Of a stretch of 64,000 bases of DNA, positions 33,201 to 48,200 are shown one piece after another. The DNA is from Bombyx mori (taxonomy: Eukaryota; Arthropoda; Insecta; Lepidoptera; Bombycidae). Location: contig NC_085127.1 in assembly GCF_030269925.1 (NCBI RefSeq), forward strand, positions 3,913,501 through 3,977,500, read 5' to 3'. The translations under genes were made by a program, and so were the position numbers. The stretch's first letter is position 1. Each line of letters starts with the position of its first letter. The notes under the pieces were generated by a model that saw only the letters and a list, made by a program, of their open reading frames with translations, was not told where the DNA came from and ran no database searches.

Positions 33201-36200
33201 ATAATACTTATTGGTTTTCTCCTTATTTCGGCTTATGTATATCGGCCCTAATCAAACGCCACTGCGTAACAAATTCTATTGTGTCTGTTGAATTCGCTTT
33301 AAACTGACTTACATAAAAAGGACATAGTACAACAAATTTTGTAGACGATTTTTTTTATTGCCCTTAACGGCAGGCGAGTGTTTACCGTCGCCCATGGACT
33401 TCAGCAATGCCAGGGGCAGAGCCAAACTGCTGCGTACCGGAATTATGAAATATACCTGAGTCCCGCGATGCTACCCGCGGTTATTGCCGTCTAGCTAGTC
33501 TAAAAAAAGTAGCCTAAGTTACTCCTTATATCATCAGCTACCTATCTGTGAAAATCCCGTCAAAATCGGTCCAGCCGTTTCAGAGATTAACCGGAACAAA
33601 CAGACAGACAGACAAAAATTTAAACAGACACTCCAATTTTATTTATTTGTATAGATAAACACAATTTTCATTAAATACTATATTTAACACGACGAGTGAC
33701 GTGTCCAAACTGAAACCTACACTCGTGTCCAGAAAGCATAGATTTTACAACCGAATTAGAAGTGCAGCAGACTTTTTGGCGGGAGCGCGAGGAGTGAAGT
33801 TGTGCGATTTGTTTTATTTTGTCTATTTAGTGTTTCTTCATGTTTAAATGTGTAATAACAGTGGTTTGTTAACTGTTTAATATCTGTGAAAGTGCACAAA
33901 TATGGGGAAAATGAAACAAAGCTGCTGAACGTAGCTTCTCGGGATCCCCCAAAAAGTCCACTGAAAAAATGTCAGTCAGTAAATGACCACCATTTTACTC
34001 AGATTATATTTCATCCCATATCATCGCATTTCATTTAATTTCGTCCCAGTTCATTAATGTCTCAAATTAATCATCTTCATTTCATTTCATTTCACTCCAT
34101 AATATCATTTTTCATAAAAATAAGAAAATAAATTAAAATAAGACATGACTTAAAGGTCTTAGTTACCAGGTCATAAAATCCCATTAAAAAAAAAGAAGTG
34201 CAGCATAAAATAGGAGCGACCGCCTAACAGAGGATCAAAATCACAGTAAGCTTTACGAGGAACCAGCAACTACTGATATAACAATGACGTAGGTAATCAC
34301 AATTTCCTTCGGATTCGCTACCCGAGTTGTTCGACAAGTCCCGTGCATTAGTTATTTAAGACGCGGCATTACCAAAACGTGATTCGACCTAATCCGCAGT
34401 AACACGTCCTACTGAGGACTGATGATAGTTAATACGTAATTCACTAATTTCGTACAGAATACTTACTGCATGGTTCAATTAAAAATAGCGTTTAATACGA
34501 AATAATGTTTTTAAGTTGGTTTTCGTAAAACGAAAATGTTACACGATTCAGCCAAGACGTTAAACTATGGTACCATTATTTTTAAGAATCATTTAACAGT
34601 TTAAAAGTGATGTGCAGCAGGTGAGCCATGAGCACGTCCACCCGTCTAAGCAATAAGAAAAGAATAATATCCTCACCTGTAATCTTCTAGCAAATTAGGC
34701 GATGGACAAGTTAGACAGTGTCCTTCGCCCTCTCCATAGCACGATTCACAAGCGTCGTCACATCTGCTACAGCCGAGTTTATCTATGAATTGTCCGGTCG
34801 AACATCGATCAGATCCAGCTGGGAGACATCTCCCCTTCTTATTTATTTCCCAATTTGTTTCGCATGTGAGACAGAAAGCGCTTGTGCAAGTCGCACATCC
34901 AACTGGACACCTGTGCAATGGATACAAATTTAGCAAGTCCTGCAATTAATAGCCTGCAAGTAATTAATAAAGTATTCAGACCAACCTCACGCATTCCTTC
35001 CTTTTTTTGTCCACGTAATATCCGCCTGGACATGTCGCCACACAGCTACCATCTAACACGTAATTTGTAGTGTGACAAGTTATGCATTGGTTTTCCTTTG
35101 GTCCAACGCATGTGTCACACGAATTGTGGCATTTGGCGCAAGTGTAATCGTCGGTTTCGTAGTGCGCTGCCGGACATGTGACCAGACAGCTGCCCTCGTG
35201 CAGGAGTAGGTGATGTTCACACGACGTGCACGCATTCGCTCTTTCCGAACAAGTCGCACAATGAGCTGCACAAGGCCGACAAGTTGCAGAATCTGTGTCC
35301 TCCCAATATCCATCAGGACATTGTTGTAGGCAAACAGCCAAATCTGCCACTAAAAAATGAGCCGGAGCACATGTGAAACATGAATCTTGCCCCGGTCCCA
35401 TGCAAGTTTCACACGATTCGTGACATTGCCAACAAACTCCCCCTTGATTGGCATAGCTTCTCGGTGGGCAACGAGAAACGCACGTGTCATCTAAACGGTA
35501 ATGTTTACAAGCCACACATTGGGACGGTCCTTTTCCGTAGCATCCTTGAGAATCGCATTCGGGATCACAGTCGTGCATGACGCGCTTGTCATTACTATCG
35601 GCGAGGACATTTTCCCCATGCGGTGAAGGGACGTTATGTCCGTCGAGACGGGCTACCGCCTTTTCCGGGTTGGACCCAGCGGCGAATAAATTTGGAAAGT
35701 TCTGGTAATTAGCAAACGCGTCAGTATTGTAAAAAGAATCACTGATTGTGTCGTAGCCATCCGCTGCCGTTGGAAACGCGTATGACGGTGCAAATGGCGA
35801 CGGTCTCTTTGATCGTAACCGAACGGGATCTATGACAGTTCCGTAGAATATCAGCTGCCATTTCTTGAGAACGCCCGCCTGGTTCACGTGCCTTTTGCCG
35901 GCGTTTATTATTTCTAATGTCCATCTACCTTCTGCTTGTTCTCCCCAAAAATGAACGCTCAAAAATGGCCAATCGTCGAAGGTAGAACTAGCCACGTCAC
36001 GAGGTCGTTCGAACAATAATGTTGATACAGTACCCATTGGTGAAGTTAATAATATACGCAGGTTACCACGGGGGAAGAACCTCAACGATATTTTACATTG
36101 GACATGTTCTAGGTAACGCACTTCATTCACCGTACCACTGCATCCAGTTACATCCATATATGTCCTTAATGAATTGCCCAAAGTAGAGTCCATCGACTTG

Positions 36201-39200
36201 TCTTCGTTCAACTCCTGCGATTTACAGATATGTTGAGGTGGAACCGTTACCCACTGCTCGGCCAAATTTACCATTTCCGTGGCATCCATAAGACCGTATC
36301 CGAATTTGTGACTAACTTTCCTCTTGACTCCATTGATGATCCAACCCTTTTCTCTTTCTAACGGTTCAGGCCTAGACGTCATTACAACCAGATATTGCAT
36401 ATCTCTCCATGTTAATTCAGGATTTGCTTCAAGAGCTAAAGCACATATTCCAGCTGCTAATGGTGCAGAAGCTGAAGTTCCCGTGTGTTCTACTGTACAA
36501 ATGTGGTCAGCCCTCAGTCTACCGTCCATATCAACAGTCGCCACACTTTTGTCGTGACCCGGAGTACCCGAACTGTAAGTGGTAGCTAAAGTGGAAGAAC
36601 ATTCTTCGAGATACCAAGGTTTGTAGCCTCCTTGTGTTGCACTAGATATCGATAGAGTAAATATGCTGTTTGTGTAGCCGTCACAGTTACATGAATCGGT
36701 GTGCCTTCCGCCGTTACCGGAAGCCCAGACAAAGATAGAGCCTTTGCCACGACGACCGCTCGTAACACCATATATAAATGCTCTACAAAAATACTATGAA
36801 TTAGTTTCCTTATTTAACATATCTACTAGGTGTTATTTTTTTATTCAGACTCACCTTCTGGCCAAAGGTCCAGGACCGTCAACTGTTTTGCCATCGTCTT
36901 CCGGTCCCCAGGAAGCGCTATAGATGTCAATATGATCTGGATTCAATCCCAACGCTCTTGCTTCTACTGCATCATTGACAATTCCATCTAACATCCTAAC
37001 TCCTCCTATGCTGGCGTTGTAGGCAATACCTACAGTATAAAAAAGAATCTCATTGTAAGATTTAAATAAAGTTTTCGTTTTTTTTTGCGCTATCAGTATA
37101 GACGAATTCTCATATCAAAATGTCGGGTAGTACTAGTATCAAAATAAGCCCAATCACTAGTAACAATACATTTGTTTTCGCGATTTTTATTTGTGAGTTT
37201 TTACGAGAGAGTTTTTTGTTAACACACATAGATGATTTTTTACATAGACAAATTGGTACCAATAAAAAAATCGCATCACTCGACACGTGTACAGAGTGCC
37301 TACCCATTAGGCCTGCGTCGTTATTGAATTGATTCGGTTTAAAAGATCACGCCCCCGCAGAGCATATATATGTCATCAGCTTGCCTAATTATACGAATAT
37401 TCTAATTGCCCTTACCCACACCACAGTAGCGATTGTAAGCGACAGCTGCGACTTCGCCTGCACACCTTGTGCCGTGTTTATTGTCGCCATTGTCCTGTGG
37501 CATAGGGTCATCATCGTTGCCGTTTATGTCCGTCGATGCTAGAGGATCCTTCAAGAAATACAACTCTTATAAAGTTTTATATTAGGTTATTTGCATTTGC
37601 GCATTCGCTATAGCTTTTCGCTATTTTTGGGCAAAAATTAATTCAACGCTTGTCAAAATGTTGTTATGGCACCATATTAGATCGATTTCACGACATTAAA
37701 CCTAATTAAGCTCTGACTGAATCTAGTATTAGTCTAGAGCTTTTTCATTTACAAAAAATTAAAACTGGTCATGTTCCTCTGTCGGTATCGCTAATTCTAT
37801 GAAAAACACCGATTTTACCAACTAACGATGTAAAGTTTGCAAAAAAGGTTGCAAAAATATTCCACACAAACCTTTACTGATAATTACAAAAAAAAAAAAC
37901 AAATAAATTAATCAGCCAATTCAGTCATACCGTTCTCAGGCTATGCTCCTTCATACATGTGGTGTTTTATTTACATTAATACAGTATAGATATGTATATT
38001 CACTTACGTAATTCTGTGCTAAATCTGGATGGTTTGTTTGTATTCCGTCATCTAATATTGACACTACAACGCCCTTGCCTGTATATCCCTTTTGCCATGC
38101 TGGCGCCACGTTCATGTCAAGTCCATCTTTAGCACCGCCATTCTGTTTAAGAGAACATCTTGTGAACATATGTTCAATTCTTTCGTATAAGTATTTAACT
38201 GACTTCTAAATAACTCAGAAAAGTAGAGAACAAGATTATTTTTAGGAAAAACTATTGTATTATTCTTTTGTGTAATCTAAATATAAAGTTAGTCAATATT
38301 CATCGCTAGTTTAAAACCTGAGCTGAGTGTTAGGCATGTTTCTTTTTTTTTTATTGCTCAGATGGGTGGACGATCTCACAGCCCACCTGGTGTTAAGTGG
38401 TTACTGGAGCCCATAGACACCTACAACGTAAATGTGCCACCCACCTTGAGATATAAGTTCTAAGGTCTCAAGTATAGTTACAACGGCTGCCCCGCCCTTC
38501 AAACCAAAACGCATTGCTGCTTCACGGCAGAAATAGGCAGGGTCGTGGTACCTACCCGCACGGACTCACAAGAGGTCCTGCCACCAGTAAATCTTAATTC
38601 TGGTTTTAATATTTAGCGAAATCTCAAGCGCTTAATGTTAACTCACCAAATACCATTGTTCCTTATATAACGGATCGGTGAAGTAGGGCTGTGAGGACAG
38701 CGCTCTATTGTGCGCTCGGTGAGGTGACGTACGCCGCGGCAGTTGACCGAAAGAAGCCCTATCGTAGGCGTTATAATCGCGCTTGAAGCGACGTTTCTCA
38801 TGTTGTTGTTCGAACCACGCTACCTAAAACAAAAACAAAGAAAATTCAGCGTTTTCTTGATACCAAATCGGCGCTATCCTCAGATAGATAAAAAATCTTC
38901 TCCACTGCACTGGTCCAACGGCTGTCCCACCAGAAACGCGTGAGTATTTCGCGGCAAAAATAAACAGCATGATAATGCGGGCATGCAATAAATACATCCT
39001 ACCACTAGTACTTTAGATATGAATTAGAAAAAATGTGAGGATACTCGTACTACTACTAATAAGGATGGATGGCTGGAAATATCAAGAACTTTTTTTAATT
39101 GTTTGGTGAATGAACACACCTTGAGTTATGCTGTCGACTTTTTTTTTGCCTACCTAAGCTGCCTTGAGAGGCTATTTCAGCGTAACCTTAACTAGTAGGT

Positions 39201-42200
39201 GAGCTCAAGGGGCTCAAACCTGACAACGTTGCTAACACGAACCCTAGCAAGAGCCGTGCTTCGCAGAATCTACCACCGGATCGGAAACGCGACCTACTGA
39301 GCAGATCCGGTGAGAAACTCAGTGGGCTGTGTCTATGGGTTAATTTACTGGTCGAGCCCTTCGTCGCAAGCGATGGGTTCGACGAGAACGATGACCGGTG
39401 CTAGAGGTACCTAAAAGCACCGTTAGTGGATCGGGAGGATCCGAAATGACGTAGGTCGACAATGGGAAAGCATGATGTCTTCATGGAGAATAGTGGTCTC
39501 TACCAAGGATGGCTTATAATATGTCCGGCCACCAGTAAATATGTCCTGATCAAATTCTGCCTCGGCTATTGACAAAGAAATTGCCAATATGAAACATCGC
39601 ACCCCTGTGCCCTCGTGAGATTCCTTTAATTATCGTACATATAACATTCACAAAAACTGACAACTTAAATGTAGCTGTACGTGCCAAGTACGTATGTTCC
39701 CACTGGGACAGGAGTACGACTATAAAATCTTAAAATTCCGAAATAAGCTCACGCCAACGCGTGATAAGCTCTTAGAAATTACTGAATATATTCGAGAACA
39801 TGCTACAGATAAGGAGGAAATGGAGACGATAGTTCTGCGCGGAGGATATTATTGTTATGTTATTATTGTTTCAGTAATGGTAATTGTTTTCTTTTTTTTC
39901 GGAGATTGATAGACGAGCTCTCAAGCCATTTGGTTGTCGGAGCCCATAGACATCGTACCACGATTGCCCACCTTAAAATATGAGGTAGAAAGTCTCAATT
40001 ATATTGCACGACTACTTCGATTAAAATACGCTTTACGACTAGTAATTAGCGGTTGGTGATCGCAGTAAGCTGGTATTATATTCTGAGAACGCTGCTGTCG
40101 ATGGTCCATCCAATCCTTTAGTTGCATTTTGCTACCCTCACAGAAAGAGATGAGACGGTGCTATTCAAAGCCTACATAACACACTCAGAATAGATCTACA
40201 TTAAATAGTCATTTATACTTAATGCGTCTAACTACTATATCTATCTTTCAGCCCACAGACGCCCACTGCTGGACATAGACACCAAGCCTCGCCGCAACGA
40301 TCGGTCCTGGGTTGCTTGCATTCAGCGTATCCCTGCCAATCTCAATAAGTCGTCGGTCCACTTTGTGGGGAGCCTACCCACGCTCCGTCTCCCAGTACGC
40401 GGTCGTCACTCGAGATCTTTTCAACGGTCATCTGTTCTACGAGCGATGTGCCCTCCCCTGCCGTTACCACTTAAACTGACCCCAATACGATACACAAATA
40501 TCATCCTCAATAAAACAAGTTTCTATTCTCTCCAAACAATTACTGATTCTAATAACGGACTCTAACTCCGTTAGTAGGAACGAAACACAGAATCACGGCA
40601 TTAAAATCTTGAACGATTCTCGTAATTACCAAATTAGTATCCCGACTTATACAGACGCCCTGGAGAGTAGCCAAGTTAAAACGCAATCGGGTGCACTACA
40701 GCATCAAATTGAGATTGCTTCACTTAAAATTCCTGCTTTCAAAATTAATTAAGACTAACTTAAAAAGAATGCTCTTCAGCAAAAAAAAAATCAAAAAGTA
40801 TGAAAATTGAATGAAATTTTTTAACAATTTTAAAAGGTTCTTTTAAGTTATTAGCTAAGTTATTAACATTAGCTTAGCTCGCGGTATGTGAAAGCTGTTA
40901 ACAAATAGGTGATAGGAAAAAGGGCTTAAAATTGCGTAGGTAACCCAAATGGGTAGATTTTACCCTCCTGCCTGTTTGCCTTAATGTTGGAATGCGTTCT
41001 GATTTTGAGGGTAGGGAACGTGTTGGGTGTATCGCTGGCATTAATTATATCCATAAGTGACGGTGACCACATACAATCAGATGGGCCGTATGCTCGTCTG
41101 CCTGCCACGGAGATAAAAAAGATAAAATAATTTGATGGGTTGTGAGTTCAGCCGCCCAACAATAAAAAATAAACAATGTTACAGATCAAATTCACAGACA
41201 ACTTCCAGTTTTATGTATGCCCAAACAGTAGAATAATTTCAATGTCTTAGCTTCAGCTAAAACTTTAATAACCTAACCCTTTAGGGTCGTTACTATTTAT
41301 TTTTGAATTCGTCAAAACCATGGTAAGCTAAAAAAAAACATTCAAATAGAATCAAGTCATTCTTTTAGGTCAACAAAATCCTCCAGAGACGTCACGTTGC
41401 GTTCTCAACAGCTGTGAAATTGCAACGTCCCAAACTAGATGCGGAACGCCCCTATTCGGAGCTCATACGTAATTTCGGGATACTCGATTATGCTCCACCC
41501 ACCCTTTATCGGTTGTTTGATCTAAAATTAGATTCTAAATTTGGACCTATACGTTTTTTGGTAAGACTGTCTCAACTCAACAAAGAAAAGGTCTCGTGTG
41601 GGCGCATCACGATTCTCAGAAATCGATCGGACGAAGTTATCAATTGAATACTCACGCACTATTTATTTTATTTAACGCCTAACCGGACTTTTATTACAAA
41701 TATTGTACTGAATGGAAGCATGTTTTTTGCGTGGAATCTGTCGTATTCAAATGACAAAAGAAAAAAATGTCTTCTTCGTCGACATAAAAAGGAAAGACGG
41801 GTCATTCAGTCACGCGGGTTTGTTGTGACTTCAACATAATATGAACGACTATGGCGCCACACAAATCTGCAACATTCTAGAACGTAACATACCTCCTTGA
41901 TGGTTAAATGAAAATTAAATGAATACAATCGTATAAACATTCCGTTTGATATTGAGAACTAGTAGTCAATTATTACGATGATAATACAATAAAAATGTAC
42001 AATAAAATACGTACTCAACAAATGTTCACGATTGACTTCCACGATGAAGGAATAACACCGTTTTTAATAAAAATGAAACCCGAAAAATTGTAATTTGCGT
42101 AATTACTGGTGATAGGACCTCTTATGAGTCCGCGCGGGTGGGTACCACCACCCTGCCTATTTCTGACGTGAAGCAGTAATGCGTTTCGGTTTGGAGGGCG

Positions 42201-45200
42201 GGTCAGCCGTTGTAACTATACTTGAGACCTTAGAACTTATATCTCAATGTGGGTGGCGCATTTACGTTGTGGATGTCTATGGGCTCCAGTTATCACTTAA
42301 CACCAGGTGGGCTGTGAGCTCGTCCACCCTTCTAAGCAATAAAAAAAAATTACAGTAAAAATAAGAAATCCCCATTTAAAGATCAATTATAAGGCTCAAT
42401 CAATTATAAATAGCTAATGCTGCGATTCTTTCACAGCATTGATCTCGCCAAATGGCAGAGTAATAAAAACCTAAATGTGTTTATGTCTAACAAGAATCCC
42501 GCAGAGCCGAGGTTGAAACACAAGGCGTTACGTAAATAAACGTTCGTCCTGATCCCGCTGACGTAGATAACAACCAGTTTTTGCTAGACGGTTACGTCCT
42601 CGCTTCCTCGGGTACTGTTTTTACACTTATCAGGAGGACGCGTTGTACAAACACAGATGTTCCCTCGGCGCAAACAAAGTTATCCAACGTCGGTGCGTCT
42701 TGAATTCCCGCAAAAATGCCGACCCGCAAACGTGTACACGTCCAATGAGCTTTAATAAAGCTCCTTTGTACTTATACGTCGTTACGTAATGGGGTCCTAA
42801 ACAAATAAACCGGGCGCGGTTCTTATTCTACAACTCTATGAAGCGGACCGGTTTAAATAGATTTACACCGAAAAAAAGCATTCCCCGGTCCCTAGAGCTG
42901 TGCTTCGACCCTTGTCTTTTGTTGCACGACCCAATTTACGCTACGTTGAGCGTATTTGTTTTTGAATCTAATTAAAATTCTTTCTTACGTTCGTTAATTA
43001 TGAAGTCAGGTCGCCATTTAGAAGGGTACATTTTTATTTGAAAAAAATCGCAAACAACAGTACTGGTTTGTGTGCATTGCGGTGGGTAACAGGTAACATA
43101 ATATAACACTATACAAATGAAAATCTTTTGTGTCAAGGTTGAGAGCTGTATCTATACTCTAATTCATGTTGAAACACCTATTAATCGGGTTTTTTTATTG
43201 AATTACTAGCTGACCCGGCAGACTTCGTAGTGCCTCAATCTATACTAATATTATAAAGAGGAAAGATTTGTTTGTTTGTTTGTTTCGAATAGGCTCCGAA
43301 ACTACTGGACCGATTTGAAAAATTCTTTTTCCATTAGAAGCCGACATTGTCCCTATGGCTACTTTTTTTAATTATTTTTTTTGGTTTCATGGTTGTTTTA
43401 ATGTTTCCGAAGCGAAGCGAGGGCGGGTCGCTAGTCGATAAATAAAAGACCTAAACTTTTGTATAAAATAAATTTAAAACAAACAAAAGGAATGCGTCCG
43501 ACGGGGGACACATCAAAGGGAAAACAAAATTGTTTTTTTATTTAATTCCGATAATTTTCATATATGTATATATATGTACCTTTTAAACCTTCTCTGGACT
43601 TCGACAAATAATTCAAGACCAAAATTAGCCAAATCGGTTCAGCCGTTCTGGAGTTTTAGCGAGACTAAAGAACAGCAATTCATTTTTATATATAGAGATA
43701 GATAGATTAAACCAATAACATATTATTATACATTCTTCTTAGTTGCTTGCACTCTTGGCAGAATGGTTGTGGTCATCAGTTCGGGTGGTGATGCGCTTCA
43801 AAAGACGTCACCACTCCTCACGTACCGAGGTCCTTCTTGTACACTCGTTGACGGGAACGTTTAGAGTTGCCTTTATTTTGTCGGTCCATTATATTATACA
43901 TATTATTATACTAACAGCACTCGCCCGCTTCGCTGAGCATTTAAAATGAACATTATTTTTTATCGTCATTATTATTAGGGAGTCCAACACTCATATAAAT
44001 AGCCTATCCATTAAGTACATGTATTTTCTACGTGGATACCAAGTTTCAAGTCAATCGGATGCATGGTTCAGTAGTTACAACGGAACATCCGTAAAATTCA
44101 CTGTAGATTTATATATTAGTATAACTTATTATTGGGGAGACCAACACTCATGTAAATATTAGCCTATCCATTAAGTACATGTATTTTCTACATGGATACC
44201 AAGTTTCAAGTCAATCGCATGTATGGATCAGTAGTTATAACCGAACATCCGTAAAAATCATTGTAGATTAATATATTAGTATGTAGATATAATGTATTTA
44301 TTTATTTACATCAAAATACAGTTTAGCTTCGTAAAACTATAGCACAAATTGAGTTGCTCTTATAAAGAGAAACAACATTTAAAGCTATTGCTTCACCACT
44401 ATTTTTATATCTTTTTATATTTTAATATTGCAAAAATGCTTTCCTAAAGTTCTTTCTAATGTTTTTTATGTTTCAATATAAAAATCATAATAATTTGTCA
44501 TATTTATATCATATTAACCTCTTTTAAGATTAATCGTAAAGAGGTTACATAGTTTCTAATCGGGCTTGCATCTAATCGTGGGAATTTCGCGCCACCCGAA
44601 ACACTGATCGACCGAACATCGAAATTACGTCAGCAAACAACCTATACATATTTGCAAGTTGCACAGTCAACGTTTAGCTCGACGGCGTCAAGCGTGTAAT
44701 CTGCGTCCTCGGCTCATCAACATGAGAAAGGCCCGGGCGTCCGGCGTTACGCCTAGGAGTTTTATTAGGCCCCCCTACACCACTGTGCCCCGGCTCCAAG
44801 TCGGCTTGTTAGCCGGCCGGCCACAAAGACAAAACCGTCATGCCACCGTTGCTGGCCGTTGGAACGGAAACTTTATTCGCAATAAATCTCGTATTCGCAT
44901 AAGGGACGTATGTTTGTCGAATTTAAATCACGTATTCGGTGTCTTTGCTGTGTCTTAATACGATGATATTACGTGATGTTGTTTATATTGTCGGAATGGT
45001 AAGATGTCGTTTTGATCATCGTTCATTTTTTTTGTAAGGAAATTTAGCTCCACTGCCTTTGGCATTGATTTTGCCAATGTCACAGTTTGCACAAAAATGA
45101 CAGGTGCTTAAAGAAAAAACACGTGTGGCACTCGAGCTTGCATAACATTTTTTATCAACTTATGCAATTATAATTAGACAATAATAAGTTAACATTAAAA

Positions 45201-48200
45201 CAATAATAAAATAAGACCACGCTATATTAAACATTAATAAAACATTAAAACATTAACTGTCCCCTTCACATTCATAAGCTAGACCGCGCGAGAGAGATGG
45301 GCAGACTTTTCATGATGCGCATGCAGTGTGACGTCACGCCACGCGCTTATTCACAAACACTACACAAGCGCAACGTGTGAATGTGTTGAACGCGAGCTAC
45401 ATAGTAGGCGTAGTGGGGGTGTCAGGTTATTGTCGTTACGGAATTTCTTGATTCGATCGCCACGCTCGAAGCCCGCGATAAAAGCTGTGCAATAGCTTAA
45501 AAAAACTAAATACAACTAAATTTGATCAGTTTTGCCATACGCGACATTTGTGATTTTAGGAACCGCACAAACAAATATGTTAGACTAAACATAAATATTA
45601 TTAGCAGATAAAAATTTACATAGATTATTTACATGTTTAGTTATATACTAAAGATAATAGAGGATTAGTATTAATAGGCTGGGGGATGTCTTTTGGCAGG
45701 ATATGATAAAGAGGGGACAAGATATTGGGGCAGTCAAAGAAAATATGCTCCAGGGTACCCTGATTTAATCCACACTCACAAATAGAATGGTCTCGGACTC
45801 TAATTTTGAGAAAAACAGGGGAGCAAACATGGCCAAGTCTAAGACGGATAATAGCTGAAACGTTCATTTTTGACAGCTAAAACTAGACTTTTTATCGTAC
45901 ATCAGACTTACTAATTCGAGCCACATGAAAACTTTATATCGATATTAACTTGCTCCCCCACACTTGTAGAACACCTTTGGCAGATTAAGTGGAAAAATCA
46001 AGTCCTGGGACTTTGAGAAAGAGGTAGAGGAAGAGAATTACCCATTTAAAAAATAAATTACTGTTAAAAGTCGATTTTTTTTTATTGCTTAGATGGGTGG
46101 ACGAGCTCACAGCCCACCTGGTGTCAAGTGGTTACTGGAGCCCATGGACATCTACAACGCAAATGCGCCACCCACCTTGAGATATAAGTTATAAGATCTC
46201 AGTATGGTTACAACGGCTGCCCCCACCCTTCAAACCGAAACGCATTACTGCTTCACGGCAGAAATAGGCAGAGCGGCGGTACCTACCCACTCGCGCGGAC
46301 TTACAAGAGGTCCTACTACCAGTAATTATAATTAATTATAATTTTGCGGAATATTATCTTTAAGCCACATAATTTTAATTAGACCTCAAAAGTAACCTAA
46401 CTACCCTAAGCGCCCAAGGGAACCGAATCCCGAAACGCGCTCACCAATAAAATCTTACTTCAAATTGTCTATACCCACACTCAAAGGTCAAAGGGTATTA
46501 TTTTTTTGCTTCTAAATCCTCTTACGTCATCTACACAGAAACAAAGCACATTAGGTAAGGCGTAATCAAAGTAAAAACCCTTCATCGGTACCGCCAAAAA
46601 CTTCTAACGAAGGCCCGTTATTATTTCTTGTCAAAGTTAAAAAGTTCCCCCGAAGCACCTACGTTATGAACTTACATTATACTAAAGCTTAAATTATGTG
46701 AACAAAAACAATTAGTACGAAGTCAGAAGTGGCAAAACATTTTGCTAATGAAATGTGCGTTATCTCTTAAGTACAAGCTCAGACATTACATTATTATGCC
46801 CTTATTTAAACGTAAGTGAATAACGATTCAATGTTAAATTTTAACGTAATAATTATTATTGTTTCATAAGTATTTTGATAGAAATTTATCACAATAAGAA
46901 AGCCAATGTATGTTAGTCAATTACGATTGATATAAACTTTTGAACATATTTATAAACATTCATTAAGAGATGTATTTCAATATTGTGTATTTTATAATTG
47001 AAATTATGATATTAAATATTGTGATTATTTAAAATGGAACGCAACACAAAGGAACTGTGCATGATTATTATAAAATCTAGTACAAAAATGGGGAAATTTA
47101 CACGGAGAAACAGTCGATTTATTGCGGATAATACCACGTACTTTTAGGTTAGGAATATTGTGTTCTTTTTTTTTATAATAAATAAATTTATTGCAGCAAT
47201 GACTCAAAAGGTCACCAAGATCACAAACACACAGACATCATTTCAACATTTTAAGATTACAAATCCAATTCCTTTAAACATTCCCCCCGAAAACCGCTAT
47301 TGCCTAAATTTAGACGAGAAAAGAATAGGTTCACGACTCACTACACATTTAATGGACATAAAGAACATTCAAGATTTCTTAACCTTAATATTTTTCTGAA
47401 AAAATTACCACCAACAAAAAAAAAAGAAGAGATTCTCTCACGCAATCACATTCAAATCAAACAAATACGGTCGCTAAATATAAAACGGGAAAGTAATGCG
47501 AGTGTTTTGTGCCCACAATATGAAGAGATTCACGAGTGAGACACACAGCTAATAACAATATAAGCCATCCGACGGAATGATGTCATTTCCTCGGGAGGAA
47601 AAAAGGTTAAAGAGCCCTATTGGTGGAAGATATCTCGTTATTATTACAAGCTCAGTGAAAGCTAAATACGATGCTGAATATGGAGTACGCGGAGAGAGAG
47701 AAGTTTTCGCATTGTCGCAAACTATGTAACAGCAATTAAGAATACCTTTTACATTCTACGATAACATAATGTTGAGTAATGAAAATATTGAATTTCAATT
47801 GTTCTGCTCGGTACTCATTGGCTATTAAGATATTATTATAACGATAGTACAATCTTGTAGAGATAAAAACTCTCAACAGTAATTACTTACATAACCACTC
47901 TTTAGTGACAGCGTTGAAATATTAATATTTCCAGTCCAAAACACGGACTCATTTTTGAATCCAATATTTAAAAAAAACCTTACATTAACAGTCTCAATTC
48001 CATAAAAAAATCTATCAATAAATAAATGTATCAGTCGCCTCGGAGTGTCAAAAAGTGTGATATCAATATACCCTGGACATATATTATATACTTGCACATT
48101 CCGCGAGCACTGTAAAGTCGAGACTCCTACACGCGATATGGACATTCCGAGAGCCATGACGTCACTACTCGTACTTCCCAGACATGCAAAATGGAACTAA

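Noticed and set aside
34986..34991. Alternative donor (TGC|gtgagg) at the end of the large convertase exon
   Set aside because: It looks stronger than the donor used, but would put the next exon out of frame; the GAG|gttggt site keeps frame.
44659..44958. Arg-rich 99-codon open frame
   Set aside because: GC-rich and low complexity, no recognisable family, located in the large convertase intron; probably repeat-derived.
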